DNA of 64,000 nucleotides from Prochlorococcus sp. AG-402-A21 (GCA_003279655.1 QCHI01000001.1:124001-188000), one strand, 5' to 3'. Numbered from the stretch's first letter, positions 18,137 to 27,719 are shown. Notes: generated by a model from the sequence alone, not told the origin. Program-made: numbers and translations.

Positions 18137-21100
18137 ATGACCAGCAGCGGCAAAATCAGAATTTATGAATTGTCCAAGGACTTAAGCCTTGACAATAAAG
18201 ATGTGCTAGACGCAGCTAGAAAACTTTCTATTGCCGCCAAGAGCCATAGCAGTTCTATAAGCAGTCTCGAGGCAAATCAAATTAAAGATTTTCTAAAAAA
18301 AAGCAATAATGTAAAAGCGACAAGTAAACCCAGTAATAAATTAGATAAAGAAATTCTTTCCGTTAAAAAAAATCCTGTCAAGACTCATAAGAATCAAAAG
18401 CCTGAACCTAAGCAAAATTCTTCTATTTCATCAGAACTTTCACAAGCGAAGTTAAATGTCCCTTTAAAGCCAAATAAAAGTTTAGTTAAATCTCAAGAAT
18501 CAGCTTCATCAAGTAACTATAAAACTTTAAAAAACAAATTCCCTGTACAACAACAAATAAACTCTCCCTCCAAACCAAATAAGCCACTACCTCCAAAGCC
18601 AAGAGAAGAAGTAAAACCAACTATTACGAAGCCATTAACTCAAAACGAGAAAGACATTCCTCTTCCCACACAAAAAAAAGATAACAAATTCATCAATCAA
18701 CCAAAAAGTTCAGAATCAGCTAGAAAGCCAACCATTCAAGCTCAACAAACTTATCGTGAGGAGCCGAAGCGGCCATTAGCACCTCCAAGCAGACCTAAAA
18801 TAAACATTCAAGACAAAAAACAATTACAACCCAAAACCCCTAAGCCAAAAACAAGAATCAATCCAGGTGATAGTTCTTCTCAGAAAGTTTCTCCAGGGAA
18901 TTTTCAAAAAATAAAAAGTCAAAACAGACAGAATCCTCCTTCTAGAACACCCCAACCTCCAACCAAGGGAAATACTCTTGAACTTGTGGGAGCACCCATA
19001 CGAAGAGAAAAGCCTATAAACAAACCACAGAATAATGAAGCAAGAAATAAACCACCAATGCCATCCAGACCTGGCACGCCAAAACCGCCAGTATCTGCAA
19101 ATCGTCAAGGATTATCAAATCGGCCTAGTCCAAATAACAGACTAGGTGTAAGTGGGCCAAATCGTCCTGGCTCCCCAAATCGGCAAGGTCCCAATCGAGG
19201 TGTAGCCAATCGACCTATTCAAGGTCAAAATCGTCCAGGAGCTAATAATCGAACTGGAGCGCCAGTTCGTTCTGGATCTCCAAATCGAGTCGGTATGCAA
19301 AATAGACCTGGAGTTCCTAATAGGAACGCTGGTGGGGCAAACCGTTCTAATAATCGTCCTGGGGTTCCATCTGGCATGAGAAAACCAGTTGCACCAAGTG
19401 AATTAATGCAACTGCAAAAGCCACAAGCCCGACCAAGTGCTCCTCAAAGAAAAACTGATCCTCCCACTAGCCCTAGACCGAAAAGAGAAAATTCAGCTGG
19501 AGCAAGGCCACCAGTAAACAGGCCAACACCAGCAGCTCCTAAAAAGCCAGCTCATAGGCCTGGTGGTACCGCCGGAGCCCCAAGAAGGACAGGAAGACCT
19601 GACTGGGATGACAGTGCAAAGCTTGATGCTTTGAGAAATAAATCTCCTCAAAAACAGCGTCAAAAAGTCCACATCATTGGAGAAAACGATGATGCACTAA
19701 CTGCAGAAAGAGGTGGATTTGCTGGAGAACAACAAGCAGTTGTTCTCTCTGCGAGCTTGGCTCGGCCATCGAAGCCTAAATCAGGGAAGAGAAACAATGG
19801 TAAGCCTTTAACTGCGCTTAAAAAACGTAAAAAAGAAACAACTCGTCAAAGGCAACGAAGACGTGCAATGGAACTTAGGGCCGCCAGAGAAGCAAAACTT
19901 GTCAGGCCTGAAATGATTGTTGTCCCAGAAGACAATCTCACAGTTCAAGAACTTGCCGATATGTTGAGTATTGAAAGTTCTGAAATAATTAAATCATTAT
20001 TTTTCAAAGGAATTACCGCTACAGTCACTCAATCACTTGACCTGGCAACAATCGAGACAGTTGCTGAGGAATTCGGAGTACCTGTTCTTCAAGATGATGT
20101 TGAAGAGGCTGCGAAGAAGACAGGGGAAATGATTGAAGAGGAAGATTTAAAACATTTAATTAGAAGGCCTCCAGTCGTTACTGTGATGGGGCACGTAGAC
20201 CATGGAAAGACATCTTTACTTGATGCTATTAGAAAAGCGAGGGTTGCAGCAGGAGAAGCTGGAGGTATAACTCAACACATTGGTGCTTATCAAATTGAGA
20301 CTGAACACGATGGATCAACAAAGAAACTAACTTTTCTAGACACTCCTGGGCATGAAGCTTTCACAGCGATGAGAGCTAGAGGTACTAGGGTGACAGATGT
20401 TGCGATTTTGGTAGTAGCCGCTGATGACGGTGTTAGACCTCAAACTCTTGAAGCCATTAGTCATGCAAGAGCAGCAAAAGTCCCCATTGTCGTGGCAATA
20501 AATAAAATTGATAAGGAAGGATCTTCTCCCGATCGAGTAAAACAAGAATTATCAGAGCAAGATTTGTTGTCAGAAGAATGGGGAGGAGACGTCGTAATGG
20601 TTCCAGTGAGTGCAATTAAGGGCGAAAACATAGATAAACTTTTAGAAATGGTTTTACTCGTAACTGAAGTAGAGGATTTACAAGCAAACCCAGATAGATT
20701 GGCAAAAGGTACAGTCATAGAGGCTCACTTAGACAAAGCGAAAGGGCCTGTTGCAACATTACTTGTTCAAAACGGTACCCTCAAGTCAGGAGATGTAGTC
20801 GCAGCTGGTCCAGTACTTGGCAAAGTAAGAGCGATGGTAGATGAGAATGGGTCCAGAGTTAAAGAAGCAGGTCCATCTTTTCCAGTAGAAGCTCTTGGAT
20901 TCAACGAAGTACCAACCGCTGGAGATGAGTTCGAGGCTTATCCAGATGAAAAAGCCGCAAGAGCAGTAGTTGGAGAACGTGCTACAGATGCTCGTGCAGC
21001 AAGACTTGCACAGCAAATGGCTTCTAGACGAGTATCACTTTCGTCAATGTCTGGCCAAGCAAGTGAAGGTGAACTTAAGGAATTAAACATTATCCTCAAA

Positions 21101-21691
21101 GCTGATGTTCAAGGAAGTTTAGAAGCAATACTTGGTTCTCTAGAACAGCTTCCTAAAGATGAAGTCCAAGTGAGAGTGTTGCTATCAGCTCCAGGTGAAA
21201 TTACTGAGACTGATGTTGACCTGGCTGCTGCATCAGGAGCAGTTGTAGTTGGATTCAACACTTCAATGGCATCAGGTGCTAAACGTGCAGCTGACGCAAA
21301 TGGTGTTGATGTAAGAGATTACGAGGTTATTTATAAACTATTAGAAGATATACAATTAGCTATGGAGGGCCTTCTAGAACCAGAAATGATAGAGGAAGCC
21401 TTAGGAGTGGCTGAGGTTAGAGCAATATTCACAATTGGTAAAAGTGCCGTTGCTGGTTGCTATGTAACAAATGGAAAAATACAAAGGAATTGTCGAGCAA
21501 GAGTCAAACGAGGTAACCAAATCGTTTTTGAAGGCGATCTAGATTCACTGAAAAGAAATAAAGATGATGTAAAAGACGTATCAACAGGTTTCGAATGCGG
21601 AATAGGCTGTGATCGCTTTGCAAACTGGGCAGAAGGAGATCAAATAGAGGCCTTCAAGCTTGTAACTCAAAGAAGAAAATTAACGAATTAA
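18137..21691 (+). CDS. infB: Translation initiation factor IF-2
   Basis: A GTPase that places initiator tRNA on the 30S subunit and promotes subunit joining. The G domain begins near residue 680 ([16 protein letters not shown], then DTPGHEAF and NKID), followed by domains II to IV. The 1184-residue length reflects a long N-terminal extension. About residues 60-470 are Lys/Pro/Asn/Arg rich and low in complexity, with degenerate repeats of the NRPG-PNR type at about residues 320-420 (19090-19390). This region is probably disordered and basic. The gene closes the rimP-nusA-ylxR-infB operon. Confidence 0.97.
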   Translation: MTSSGKIRIYELSKDLSLDNKDVLDAARKLSIAAKSHSSSISSLEANQIKDFLKKSNNVKATSKPSNKLDKEILSVKKNPVKTHKNQKPEPKQNSSISSELSQAKLNVPLKPNKSLVKSQESASSSNYKTLKNKFPVQQQINSPSKPNKPLPPKPREEVKPTITKPLTQNEKDIPLPTQKKDNKFINQPKSSESARKPTIQAQQTYREEPKRPLAPPSRPKINIQDKKQLQPKTPKPKTRINPGDSSSQKVSPGNFQKIKSQNRQNPPSRTPQPPTKGNTLELVGAPIRREKPINKPQNNEARNKPPMPSRPGTPKPPVSANRQGLSNRPSPNNRLGVSGPNRPGSPNRQGPNRGVANRPIQGQNRPGANNRTGAPVRSGSPNRVGMQNRPGVPNRNAGGANRSNNRPGVPSGMRKPVAPSELMQLQKPQARPSAPQRKTDPPTSPRPKRENSAGARPPVNRPTPAAPKKPAHRPGGTAGAPRRTGRPDWDDSAKLDALRNKSPQKQRQKVHIIGENDDALTAERGGFAGEQQAVVLSASLARPSKPKSGKRNNGKPLTALKKRKKETTRQRQRRRAMELRAAREAKLVRPEMIVVPEDNLTVQELADMLSIESSEIIKSLFFKGITATVTQSLDLATIETVAEEFGVPVLQDDVEEAAKKTGEMIEEEDLKHLIRRPPVVTVMGHVDHGKTSLLDAIRKARVAAGEAGGITQHIGAYQIETEHDGSTKKLTFLDTPGHEAFTAMRARGTRVTDVAILVVAADDGVRPQTLEAISHARAAKVPIVVAINKIDKEGSSPDRVKQELSEQDLLSEEWGGDVVMVPVSAIKGENIDKLLEMVLLVTEVEDLQANPDRLAKGTVIEAHLDKAKGPVATLLVQNGTLKSGDVVAAGPVLGKVRAMVDENGSRVKEAGPSFPVEALGFNEVPTAGDEFEAYPDEKAARAVVGERATDARAARLAQQMASRRVSLSSMSGQASEGELKELNIILKADVQGSLEAILGSLEQLPKDEVQVRVLLSAPGEITETDVDLAAASGAVVVGFNTSMASGAKRAADANGVDVRDYEVIYKLLEDIQLAMEGLLEPEMIEEALGVAEVRAIFTIGKSAVAGCYVTNGKIQRNCRARVKRGNQIVFEGDLDSLKRNKDDVKDVSTGFECGIGCDRFANWAEGDQIEAFKLVTQRRKLTN

Positions 21692-21750
21692 TATACCTAA
21701 TCAAATAAAACCTAAGCCTAACTAAATTCTATTAAATAAATACAGTTAGA

Positions 21751-22011
21751 CTAATCTTCCTGACTCCTATCTTTAAATAACAAAAAGCCAAGAATTACTA
21801 ATGCTGAGATTTGAATTGCAAGATCATTAATAGATACAATCTCTCCAGCAATTATATTTGTAAACATAATAAAAAAGCCTAGGGCTGCTGACCCAAAGAG
21901 AGCTATCCAAACCGCTCTCCTTAATCCCCTATAAGGATTTTTAGACTCTTTTAAAAGTCGAGCTCTTAAATTAGGATCCAAATTGGATTCAGGCTGATTA
22001 GGGTTGCTCAA
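21751..22011 (-). CDS. DUF3493 family small membrane protein
   Basis: An 86-residue protein of the cyanobacterial and plastid DUF3493 family, recognised by LRARLLKESKNPYRGLRRAVW followed by two predicted membrane helices (about 34-52 and 62-80). It ends in a short charged tail. A related plant protein has been linked to photosystem or cytochrome assembly, but I would not assign a function here. It is convergent with infB and lies upstream of tRNA-Thr, which is on the other strand. Confidence 0.75.
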   Translation of the reverse strand: MSNPNQPESNLDPNLRARLLKESKNPYRGLRRAVWIALFGSAALGFFIMFTNIIAGEIVSINDLAIQISALVILGFLLFKDRSQED

Positions 22012-22045
22012 AAAATAAATTCAAAGATGATAACTTTATTCTATT

Positions 22046-22117
22046 GCCGGTGTAGCTCAGGGGTAGAGCAACTGATTCGTAACCAGTAGGTCGGTGGTTC
22101 AATTCCACTCATCGGCA
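22046..22117 (+). tRNA. tRNA-Thr (CGT anticodon)
   Basis: A 72-base cloverleaf. The acceptor arm GCCGGTG pairs with CATCGGC (one G-U), the D arm is GCTC-AGGGGTA-GAGC, and the anticodon arm is CTGATTCGTAACCAG with CGT at 22078-22080. The T loop is GGTTCAATTCC. The discriminator is A, and no CCA is encoded. It reads ACG codons. No other tRNA was found in the window. Confidence 0.93.
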
Positions 22118-22375
22118 TCAAGTAATGACAAGGTTTTACAGAAAGATTTCCTAAGAAAAAATGATTTATTAGCGAATTTAATCAGATATTTCATCTCTTG
22201 TGAAAACTTGGATAAGTGCAGAAAAACCAAGAGCTTTCTCCAAGAAAATAACTTTGTCTGATTATTCTTAGAAAAACTCCTAGTTATTCTGTTCATAACG
22301 AAAGTGATCTCGATATGTTAGGGTCTTAGCGCTCTAAATGTATGTCATCGGTTTTTTCCCTTACAAATAAAGGTT

Positions 22376-23122
22376 ATGACTTCTACTGCACCAAATGAGA
22401 ATGTTAAGGATAATTTAAAAGAACAAATTTCTTGCAAATTAGTCTCAGAAATAATTCGTGAACGTATTCAAGAAAATGGAGCCAGATTCCATGCAAATGA
22501 TAATATTTCCGATTTTATAAAGCCAGGTGAACTTGAAACGCTTGAGAGAGAAGTTGCTACGAGAGTAAGAGATTTACTCAAAACCCTATTAATTGATGTT
22601 GATAACGACCACAACACACAAGAAACTGCAGAACGAGTTTCAAGAATGTATCTCAATGAAGTTTTCAAAGGCAGATATCACCCTCAACCTAAAGTTACTA
22701 ATTTTCCCAATGATAGGAATTTAGATGAGATCTATACACTTGGTCCAATAACTGTTAGATCTGCATGTTCTCACCACTTTGTTCCAATCCTTGGTGATTG
22801 CTGGATAGGGATCAAACCAGGAGAAAAAGTTATTGGGATTTCGAAGTTTGCACGTGTAGCTGATTGGGTGTTCTCTAGGCCACATATTCAAGAAGAAGCT
22901 GTGATGATTCTTGCAGATGAAATAGAACGTTTGTGCGAACCCAAAGGCCTAGCAATCCTTGTAAAGGCCCAACATTATTGTATGAAATGGCGAGGTGTAA
23001 AAGAACCAGAGACAAGCATGATCAACTCAATTGTTAGGGGTGATTTCCGCCATGATGCAAGCTTAAAGCAGGAGTTCTTTGAACTTGTTAAACAGCAATC
23101 AAACTTCGGTAAAAATTACTAA
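22376..23122 (+). CDS. folE: GTP cyclohydrolase I
   Basis: Converts GTP to dihydroneopterin triphosphate, the first step to folate and pterins. The catalytic core shows zinc ligands in SACSHHFVPILGD (around residue 130) and a later Cys in AQHYCMKWRGV, with IGISKFARVADWVFSRPHIQE between them. The 248-residue length includes an N-terminal lead of about 60 residues beyond the bacterial core, common in marine cyanobacteria. It stands alone on the + strand. Confidence 0.95.
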   Translation: MTSTAPNENVKDNLKEQISCKLVSEIIRERIQENGARFHANDNISDFIKPGELETLEREVATRVRDLLKTLLIDVDNDHNTQETAERVSRMYLNEVFKGRYHPQPKVTNFPNDRNLDEIYTLGPITVRSACSHHFVPILGDCWIGIKPGEKVIGISKFARVADWVFSRPHIQEEAVMILADEIERLCEPKGLAILVKAQHYCMKWRGVKEPETSMINSIVRGDFRHDASLKQEFFELVKQQSNFGKNY

Positions 23123-23272
23123 ATCAATGGACCGGTTGGTGTGGTTACTTCAACTTTTGAATAAATCTCTAATAGCGAAAAGAAAATTCTAATAGCATTG
23201 GAAGACAAGAAAACAACATGATCTTTTTTCGCTCTTAGCTGCAATAATCACATTTTCACCCGTGTGACATAT

Positions 23273-23653
23273 TCATTGTTGTTGAGGAGAACTCCCTTCA
23301 ACATCAACGCTTGTTCCAACTGAAGGACCAAAGCGATATCTTAATCCCGCTAAGACTTCCTTCATGTTTTCATTGTCGATTACATAGGCAAGTTGTCTCA
23401 ATCCATCTTCATTTTCAATTTGAACTCTGGGAACCTCTACAGGTCAACCACTTATTTGGAAATCTTGCACTTCAAAAAGGTTCTGATTTGTTTTCTCTTT
23501 CATTGGAATTTAAAATATACAAAGATAACTTTCTACATTTGTAAGGTCCATTCCCCATTTCAAGCCATCAACATATGCATTAACTGGTTGAGAAAAAACT
23601 TAAATAAGAAAAGCAAAAACTACAACCAAAATATATTTAGAAACCTTAGTCAT
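23273..23653 (-). pseudogene. Degraded gene for a small secreted protein (three in-frame stops)
   Basis: One uninterrupted frame of 127 codons runs from ATG 23653 to TGA 23273 and is broken by TAA (23600-23602), TAA (23510-23512) and TGA (23444-23446). Read through, it begins MTKVSKYILVVVFAFLI, stop, VFSQPVNAYVDGLKWGM, which looks like a signal peptide with an NA-Y cleavage site. It ends EVLAGLRYRFGPSVGTSV and a Gln-rich tail. There are no frameshifts; only stop codons have appeared, so decay is recent or the stops are substitutions. I do not recognise the family. No other gene fits in 23123-23807. Confidence 0.6.
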
Positions 23654-23807
23654 AGTTGAATTGGACCTTGTTTAATATTGAAAATATATATCTAGATATA
23701 AATAGCCATTATTTCAACTCTTTGGACGTTACATCTCTAGAATTGAGATAATACCTTTGATATTGACTAAGCAATTCACTTATTCGAAGTAAAATCAAAC
23801 ATTTGCA

Positions 23808-24992
23808 TCAGAACCTGAAAGTAGTTTTTACTAAAGCTCCATTAACGTCCTCTTCACAATCTTTCTCAATAATAAAGATAGCTGGAGTAACTGTAACACT
23901 ATCGTTCACTTTAAAATCATAAAAAGCCTCCCAAGCCAAAGGATCGTCATAGCCACTATCATCTCTATGAGTTTCGGCTGTTCCAATGCCAAAACCAAAC
24001 TTATTCCCTTCAATAAGCGCATCATTCCATAAGAATCCAACAGACCATGTATTGCCATCTTCCACCTTATTCATCGCAGTATCAGGATTGTCCTCATTAT
24101 CAGGATTTTTCCATCCCATCCCTGCACTCAAACTATAGTCATCTCCAAATTGATAGCTACCACTAATTCCAAAAGAGGAGTAGTCGTTAATATCTGGAGA
24201 ATTGTCAGTCTTCCCGTTATCAGCTTGTGTATATGCAGCTGCAAGAGTGAATTTCTCATCAACCCAGGCCAACTGAGTTGTTATATGGTCTTTGCCTTTA
24301 TCAGCTAAGAAACCAATCGAAGAATTTGATGCATCTTCTGAAACGAAAAGTGCAGAGGCAACTAACTTTTCATGAGACCAAGTAATTCCAGCTCCAGCAC
24401 CCATCTTTTTGGAATAAGTATCATTCGCACCTGCCTGATTCAAGACGAACAAAACTCCATCACCTGGATAAGTACTAGGCCATACTCCAAGCAAATCATC
24501 TTGGCGGAGCTTGGGACCAAAAGTTACTTGTATATCATCTCCAACAGGGAACCGATAATAAGCCTTATGTAGTTCTAACGAATCACTACTACTGAAAGCA
24601 GTATCTAATCTTGCCTCACCCATCATCCCGAAGGGCTCCATCATTGCAAAATTACCTATGCGAACAGCAGTTTTAAGCATGTCTTGACCAGTGAAACTGG
24701 TCATAAACATTAACTTTGTATCGTAATGAAAAACTGTTCCATCCTTCTCTTCAGAGGTAGACATTCCATCCATTCCATCCATTCCAGAATCGCTCACGCC
24801 ATCTACTCCACCCAAAACAAAAGTCGTTTTACCCATGAACATAGTTGAGGGGTATGAATCTCCCATATTCATATGCCCACCATGGTGATCATGATGACCT
24901 TTGTGGTTTTCTTCACTTCCTGCTTCAACAGCAATTGGAGCCATGAGACCCAATAAAGCAGGCAACAAAAGTAATCGTGAAAAGAGCTTCAT
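23808..24992 (-). CDS. Outer-membrane porin with His/Met-rich N-terminus
   Basis: A 394-residue protein with signal peptide MKLFSRLLLLPALLGLMAP, cleaved near VEA-G. Next comes a short mature N-terminus rich in His and Met (NHKGHHDHHGGHMNMGD and GMDGMDGM). The rest is Gly/Asp/Ser-rich alternating beta-strand sequence ending in VKTTFRF, the terminal aromatic expected for outer-membrane insertion. Its signal peptide and ending resemble those of the porin at 48399-49409. It lacks the SLH domain of large cyanobacterial porins. The neighbouring DUF3721 and znu genes suggest a role in metal entry across the outer membrane. That role is inference. Confidence 0.75.
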   Translation of the reverse strand: MKLFSRLLLLPALLGLMAPIAVEAGSEENHKGHHDHHGGHMNMGDSYPSTMFMGKTTFVLGGVDGVSDSGMDGMDGMSTSEEKDGTVFHYDTKLMFMTSFTGQDMLKTAVRIGNFAMMEPFGMMGEARLDTAFSSSDSLELHKAYYRFPVGDDIQVTFGPKLRQDDLLGVWPSTYPGDGVLFVLNQAGANDTYSKKMGAGAGITWSHEKLVASALFVSEDASNSSIGFLADKGKDHITTQLAWVDEKFTLAAAYTQADNGKTDNSPDINDYSSFGISGSYQFGDDYSLSAGMGWKNPDNEDNPDTAMNKVEDGNTWSVGFLWNDALIEGNKFGFGIGTAETHRDDSGYDDPLAWEAFYDFKVNDSVTVTPAIFIIEKDCEEDVNGALVKTTFRF

Positions 24993-25269
24993 AGACCTGA
25001 AACGATAGTCAAACTAGTAAAACTATTATCCAAGAAGAAATTCTTAAGATCTATAAAGGTGTGCTTTTCGATACAAATAGGTATGATATTTAGGACTTCT
25101 GGCTTGGCCTCCAGGGGGAATTAATAAGATTTTCTCTCAAAAACTAAGCACTGGAGTGTGAAAGCCCAAACTTATTGATTGTTAATTTGGTTTTCACCTC
25201 TGGAGTTTTTAAAGTTTTTTTAATGACAAAACCTCCTATTTCATTAATCTAAAACTAGACGAGCTAGGT
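24993..25269. other. Divergent region between porin and DUF3721 lipoprotein
   Basis: This 277-bp divergent gap must hold promoters for both flanking genes. An inverted repeat ctagg/cctag (25264-25277, with loop tatg) straddles the possible ATG at 25270. No convincing Zur-type dyad was found. An A/T run and a cctcctatttcatta segment (about 25226-25241) resemble the left arm and loop of the terminator at 49433 but lack the right arm. Confidence 0.3.
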
Positions 25270-25512
25270 ATGCCTAGAAAAATGAACAAGCTCAGACCTG
25301 TTTTCACCACTTTCGTTATTTCCATATCATTTTCACTAATTGGATGCTCTGGTCATTCCCAGACAAACGAAACACCTGCACTTTTTGAAACGAAAGCAGA
25401 AGCCGAAAGAGCAGCAAAAGATTTCAATTGTAGAGGAGCTCATAAAATGGGAGATAAATGGATGCCTTGTAAAAATCATGAATCTCATGATGGGCATCAC
25501 CATCATCACTAG
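25270..25512 (+). CDS. DUF3721 small lipoprotein with His-rich tail
   Basis: An 80-residue protein. Residues about 7-27 form a lipoprotein signal (FSLIGC, lipobox Cys about residue 26). The DUF3721 domain follows: FETKAEAERAAKDFNC, RGAHKMGDKWMPC, then KNHESHDGHHHHH. Cys, His, Met and the His tail could form a metal site in the periplasm. The ATG at 25282 (MNKLRPV) is an equally good start. It shares the domain with the next gene, 12 bp downstream, and both lie between a His-rich porin and the znu genes. Function unknown. Confidence 0.75.
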   Translation: MPRKMNKLRPVFTTFVISISFSLIGCSGHSQTNETPALFETKAEAERAAKDFNCRGAHKMGDKWMPCKNHESHDGHHHHH

Positions 25513-25524
25513 TGTTTTTAGATA

Positions 25525-25968
25525 ATGACAAATTCAAAGAGTACCGAACAGAAAAATTCCGAAGGTTCTTCTCATTGCGGCAGTAAACCAAAAAAAATTG
25601 CAATTGGGATAGCACCACTAGGATATATATCCATTGGAATTGTCCCAATGGGAATTGTTACTATTGGGATTGTTCCCATGGGTGTCGTTTCTATAGGCGT
25701 AGTAGCCATGGGAGTTGTCAATGCCTCAATAGTAGGAATGGGTATATTTTCTGCAGGAATAACAACTATGGGTCTAAAGGTATGGAGTCCAGAGAATAAT
25801 GCTATTCAGGAATCAATAAATCGATCACATTCTCCTTCTTCAAAAAATATATATGCTTATCCAACTAAATCTGAGGCAGAAATCGAAGCCAAAAAGCTCG
25901 GTTGTCTTGGTGTCCATAAAATGGGGACATTATGGATGCCTTGCGCGACCCATATCAATCTAGACTAA
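25525..25968 (+). CDS. Glycine-pentapeptide repeat protein with C-terminal DUF3721 domain
   Basis: A 147-residue protein in three parts. Residues 1-27 are polar with one His-Cys. Residues about 28-85 are strongly hydrophobic with Gly every fifth position (IGIVP MGIVT IGIVP MGVVS IGVVA MGVVN), a regular five-residue repeat of about 11-12 units. The end is a DUF3721 domain (AYPTKSEAEIEAKKLGC, HKMGTLWMPCATH). The repeat could be membrane-embedded or a compact beta-helix. The pair of DUF3721 genes suggests a joint role. Function unknown. Confidence 0.72.
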   Translation: MTNSKSTEQKNSEGSSHCGSKPKKIAIGIAPLGYISIGIVPMGIVTIGIVPMGVVSIGVVAMGVVNASIVGMGIFSAGITTMGLKVWSPENNAIQESINRSHSPSSKNIYAYPTKSEAEIEAKKLGCLGVHKMGTLWMPCATHINLD

Positions 25969-26023
25969 TCTTTAAGTTATAAATAATTTATAGTCCTTAG
26001 ATTAACTAATTAAGAATAAAGCT

Positions 26024-26071
26024 AAAACAAAAGCAATCTTATGATCTTATCAATAAGGTTGCTTTTGTTTT
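26024..26071. terminator. Bidirectional intrinsic terminator
   Basis: An 18-bp stem (26024-26041 with 26054-26071, one T-G wobble) with a 12-base loop. It has A-runs on the left and T-runs on the right, so it works on both strands. It lies between the 3' ends of the DUF3721 gene (25968) and the convergent ribbon-helix-helix gene (26103). Confidence 0.85.
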
Positions 26072-26102
26072 CATGACCGTGCGAGAAATCATATAAAATT
26101 TT

Positions 26103-26720
26103 TTAAGAATATATATCTTCGACTAGCATTGGCCCCTTTTCGCAAATTTGTTGCTGTGAAGGGAACTCTTTATCGGAGCAACAACATTCTCCTCTATCTG
26201 AATTGTTGATCCAATTAATAATCCCTGTTCGGATTGGTTGAGGACATACTTGTCCTTCTTTAAGGTGATTGATTTCTTCGCTTGTTAAAGGATCAGCATG
26301 TTCAATAAAAAGAGACTCTTTAAGCCTAAAAGAACATGTCTCATTCCATTGTTCAAAACAATTTATATGGTTTATAAAATCATTCCATGCTTCTTTCATT
26401 GATCTATATCCCTTCCTTTTTAACTCTTTGCTGAAAACAGCTTTAATGAATTCATTAAAATTCTGCAATTCCTGAGGTGTAAAAGATTGTGTAACATGGC
26501 TTTCATAATCAGGAAAGTCAAGTTTTTTCTCTATTGATTGCAGTCTTTGTTCAATAATATGAAATCGAGAATCTATCGATTCAAAAGGCAGATTCTCAAT
26601 TTGATTAACAAAACATTCAGAGACATAACTAACCAATGATTTTCCCGAAATCCTCGCACTCTCTTTAATCTTTTCTAAAAGTTTTGGGTCAATACTTACA
26701 TTGAGTTGCGTTCTCTTCAT
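26103..26720 (-). CDS. Ribbon-helix-helix DNA-binding protein with C-terminal Cys cluster
   Basis: A 205-residue protein. Residues 1-45 fit a ribbon-helix-helix fold: an RTQLNVSID strand, then PKLLEKIKESARISGKS and LVSYVSECFVNQI helices. A short coiled region (FHIIEQRLQSIEKKL) follows. The C-terminal half has scattered Cys/His, including GECCCSDKEF, QVCPQP and an ending with QQQICEKGP, which could bind metal. The middle and end do not match a family I know. Its place next to znuB and the DUF3721 genes makes a metal-responsive regulator plausible, but that is inference. Confidence 0.65.
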   Translation of the reverse strand: MKRTQLNVSIDPKLLEKIKESARISGKSLVSYVSECFVNQIENLPFESIDSRFHIIEQRLQSIEKKLDFPDYESHVTQSFTPQELQNFNEFIKAVFSKELKRKGYRSMKEAWNDFINHINCFEQWNETCSFRLKESLFIEHADPLTSEEINHLKEGQVCPQPIRTGIINWINNSDRGECCCSDKEFPSQQQICEKGPMLVEDIYS

Positions 26721-26880
26721 GAGTTAAGCAATGAAAGGGTGGAAAATATCCAATTAATCAATATTTTATTGAATTCAAAACCATATCGTTACCATTTTCA
26801 GATTTCTTGATCTTTAAGAAACTATCTCTTTTCATCCATCCAACAAGCACCTCTTAGAAGCAATAAGAGTAAAAATAAAT

Positions 26881-27666
26881 CTATCTACTGTTTGGTAGCA
26901 AAATCAATGAAATCACACAAAGAACACTAATCAAAGGTCCAGGAGGCAAATTCAAAATCATGGCAAGAGAAAAGCCTATAAGAGATAAAATCAATCCAAA
27001 GATGGAGGATCTAACCATCGCAATCCATAAAGATCTTGCTTTCTGTAATCCCAACAAAGTTGGGGTTGAAAGTAACGCAATCACAAGAATGACTCCCACT
27101 GCAGACATTGAACTCACGATGACAAGTGCCGTAGTAAAACCAAGAGCCAAATTTAAAAAAGATACATTAACTCCACTTGAAGCAGCTCCTTCTGGGTCTA
27201 AACCAATATGAACAAGCTTGTCGTAACCAAAAAGCATCAAGCAAATAAATACCGAGAAAGCGATCAACGTTCTTAGCAGATCACTCAAGTTTGCAGTTAA
27301 TAAATCTCCAAATAAAACAGCCTCCAAATCAATCCTGATACCCAGTAGAGGTATAAGCAAAACACCGAGTCCCATCGAACCAGCAAGAATTGTATTCATA
27401 ACTGCTTCATAATTTTGATTTTTTTTATTTGTCAAGCTTTCTGCTGCAATAGCTCCTACCAAGCCACTGACGACTCCTCCAATAGAAGGGTCCAAACCAA
27501 GCGCCATAGCCAAAGCAAGACCTGGCAACACACAATGCGAAATTAAATTAACTTGAAGAAGCCTTTTATGAGTGATCAATACAGTTCCCATGGCAGGGCA
27601 AAGTATTCCTGAAAAGGAAGTTATCAAAAGAGGAATTATCCACCAATTTGTATTGAAAAAAGACAT
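26881..27666 (-). CDS. znuB: Zinc/manganese ABC transporter permease (ZnuB type)
   Basis: A 261-residue inner-membrane permease of the ABC-3 family with about eight hydrophobic segments. It has the usual GTVLITHKRLLQVNLISH and CVLPGLALA motif early, and GASSGVNVSFLNLALG and GVILVIALLSTP later. It imports Zn2+ with ZnuA and ZnuC. Its ATG is only 17-53 bp from the start of the oppositely directed zur gene, which separates it from znuC. The znuB promoter must therefore lie inside zur, or transcripts from znuC must cross zur antisense. Confidence 0.88.
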   Translation of the reverse strand: MSFFNTNWWIIPLLITSFSGILCPAMGTVLITHKRLLQVNLISHCVLPGLALAMALGLDPSIGGVVSGLVGAIAAESLTNKKNQNYEAVMNTILAGSMGLGVLLIPLLGIRIDLEAVLFGDLLTANLSDLLRTLIAFSVFICLMLFGYDKLVHIGLDPEGAASSGVNVSFLNLALGFTTALVIVSSMSAVGVILVIALLSTPTLLGLQKARSLWIAMVRSSIFGLILSLIGFSLAMILNLPPGPLISVLCVISLILLPNSR

Positions 27667-27719
27667 TAAGCCAATGATTCAGTATGGTCAGTAAGAGAGA
27701 TCAAGTTAAGATCTTGCTA

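Noticed and set aside
22099-22296. Leftward frame of 65 codons overlapping the tRNA-Thr gene
   Set aside because: It covers the tRNA 3' half and has low-complexity Lys/Ser/Phe composition, so it is a chance frame.
23311-23659. Two rightward frames in the folE-porin gap
   Set aside because: They are antisense to the decayed gene at 23273-23653, which has a much better protein pattern.
26740-26830. A Zur-like box upstream of the ribbon-helix-helix gene (near aaaccatatcgttaccatttt)
   Set aside because: The halves do not form a 7-1-7 dyad; the similarity is only in A/T runs.
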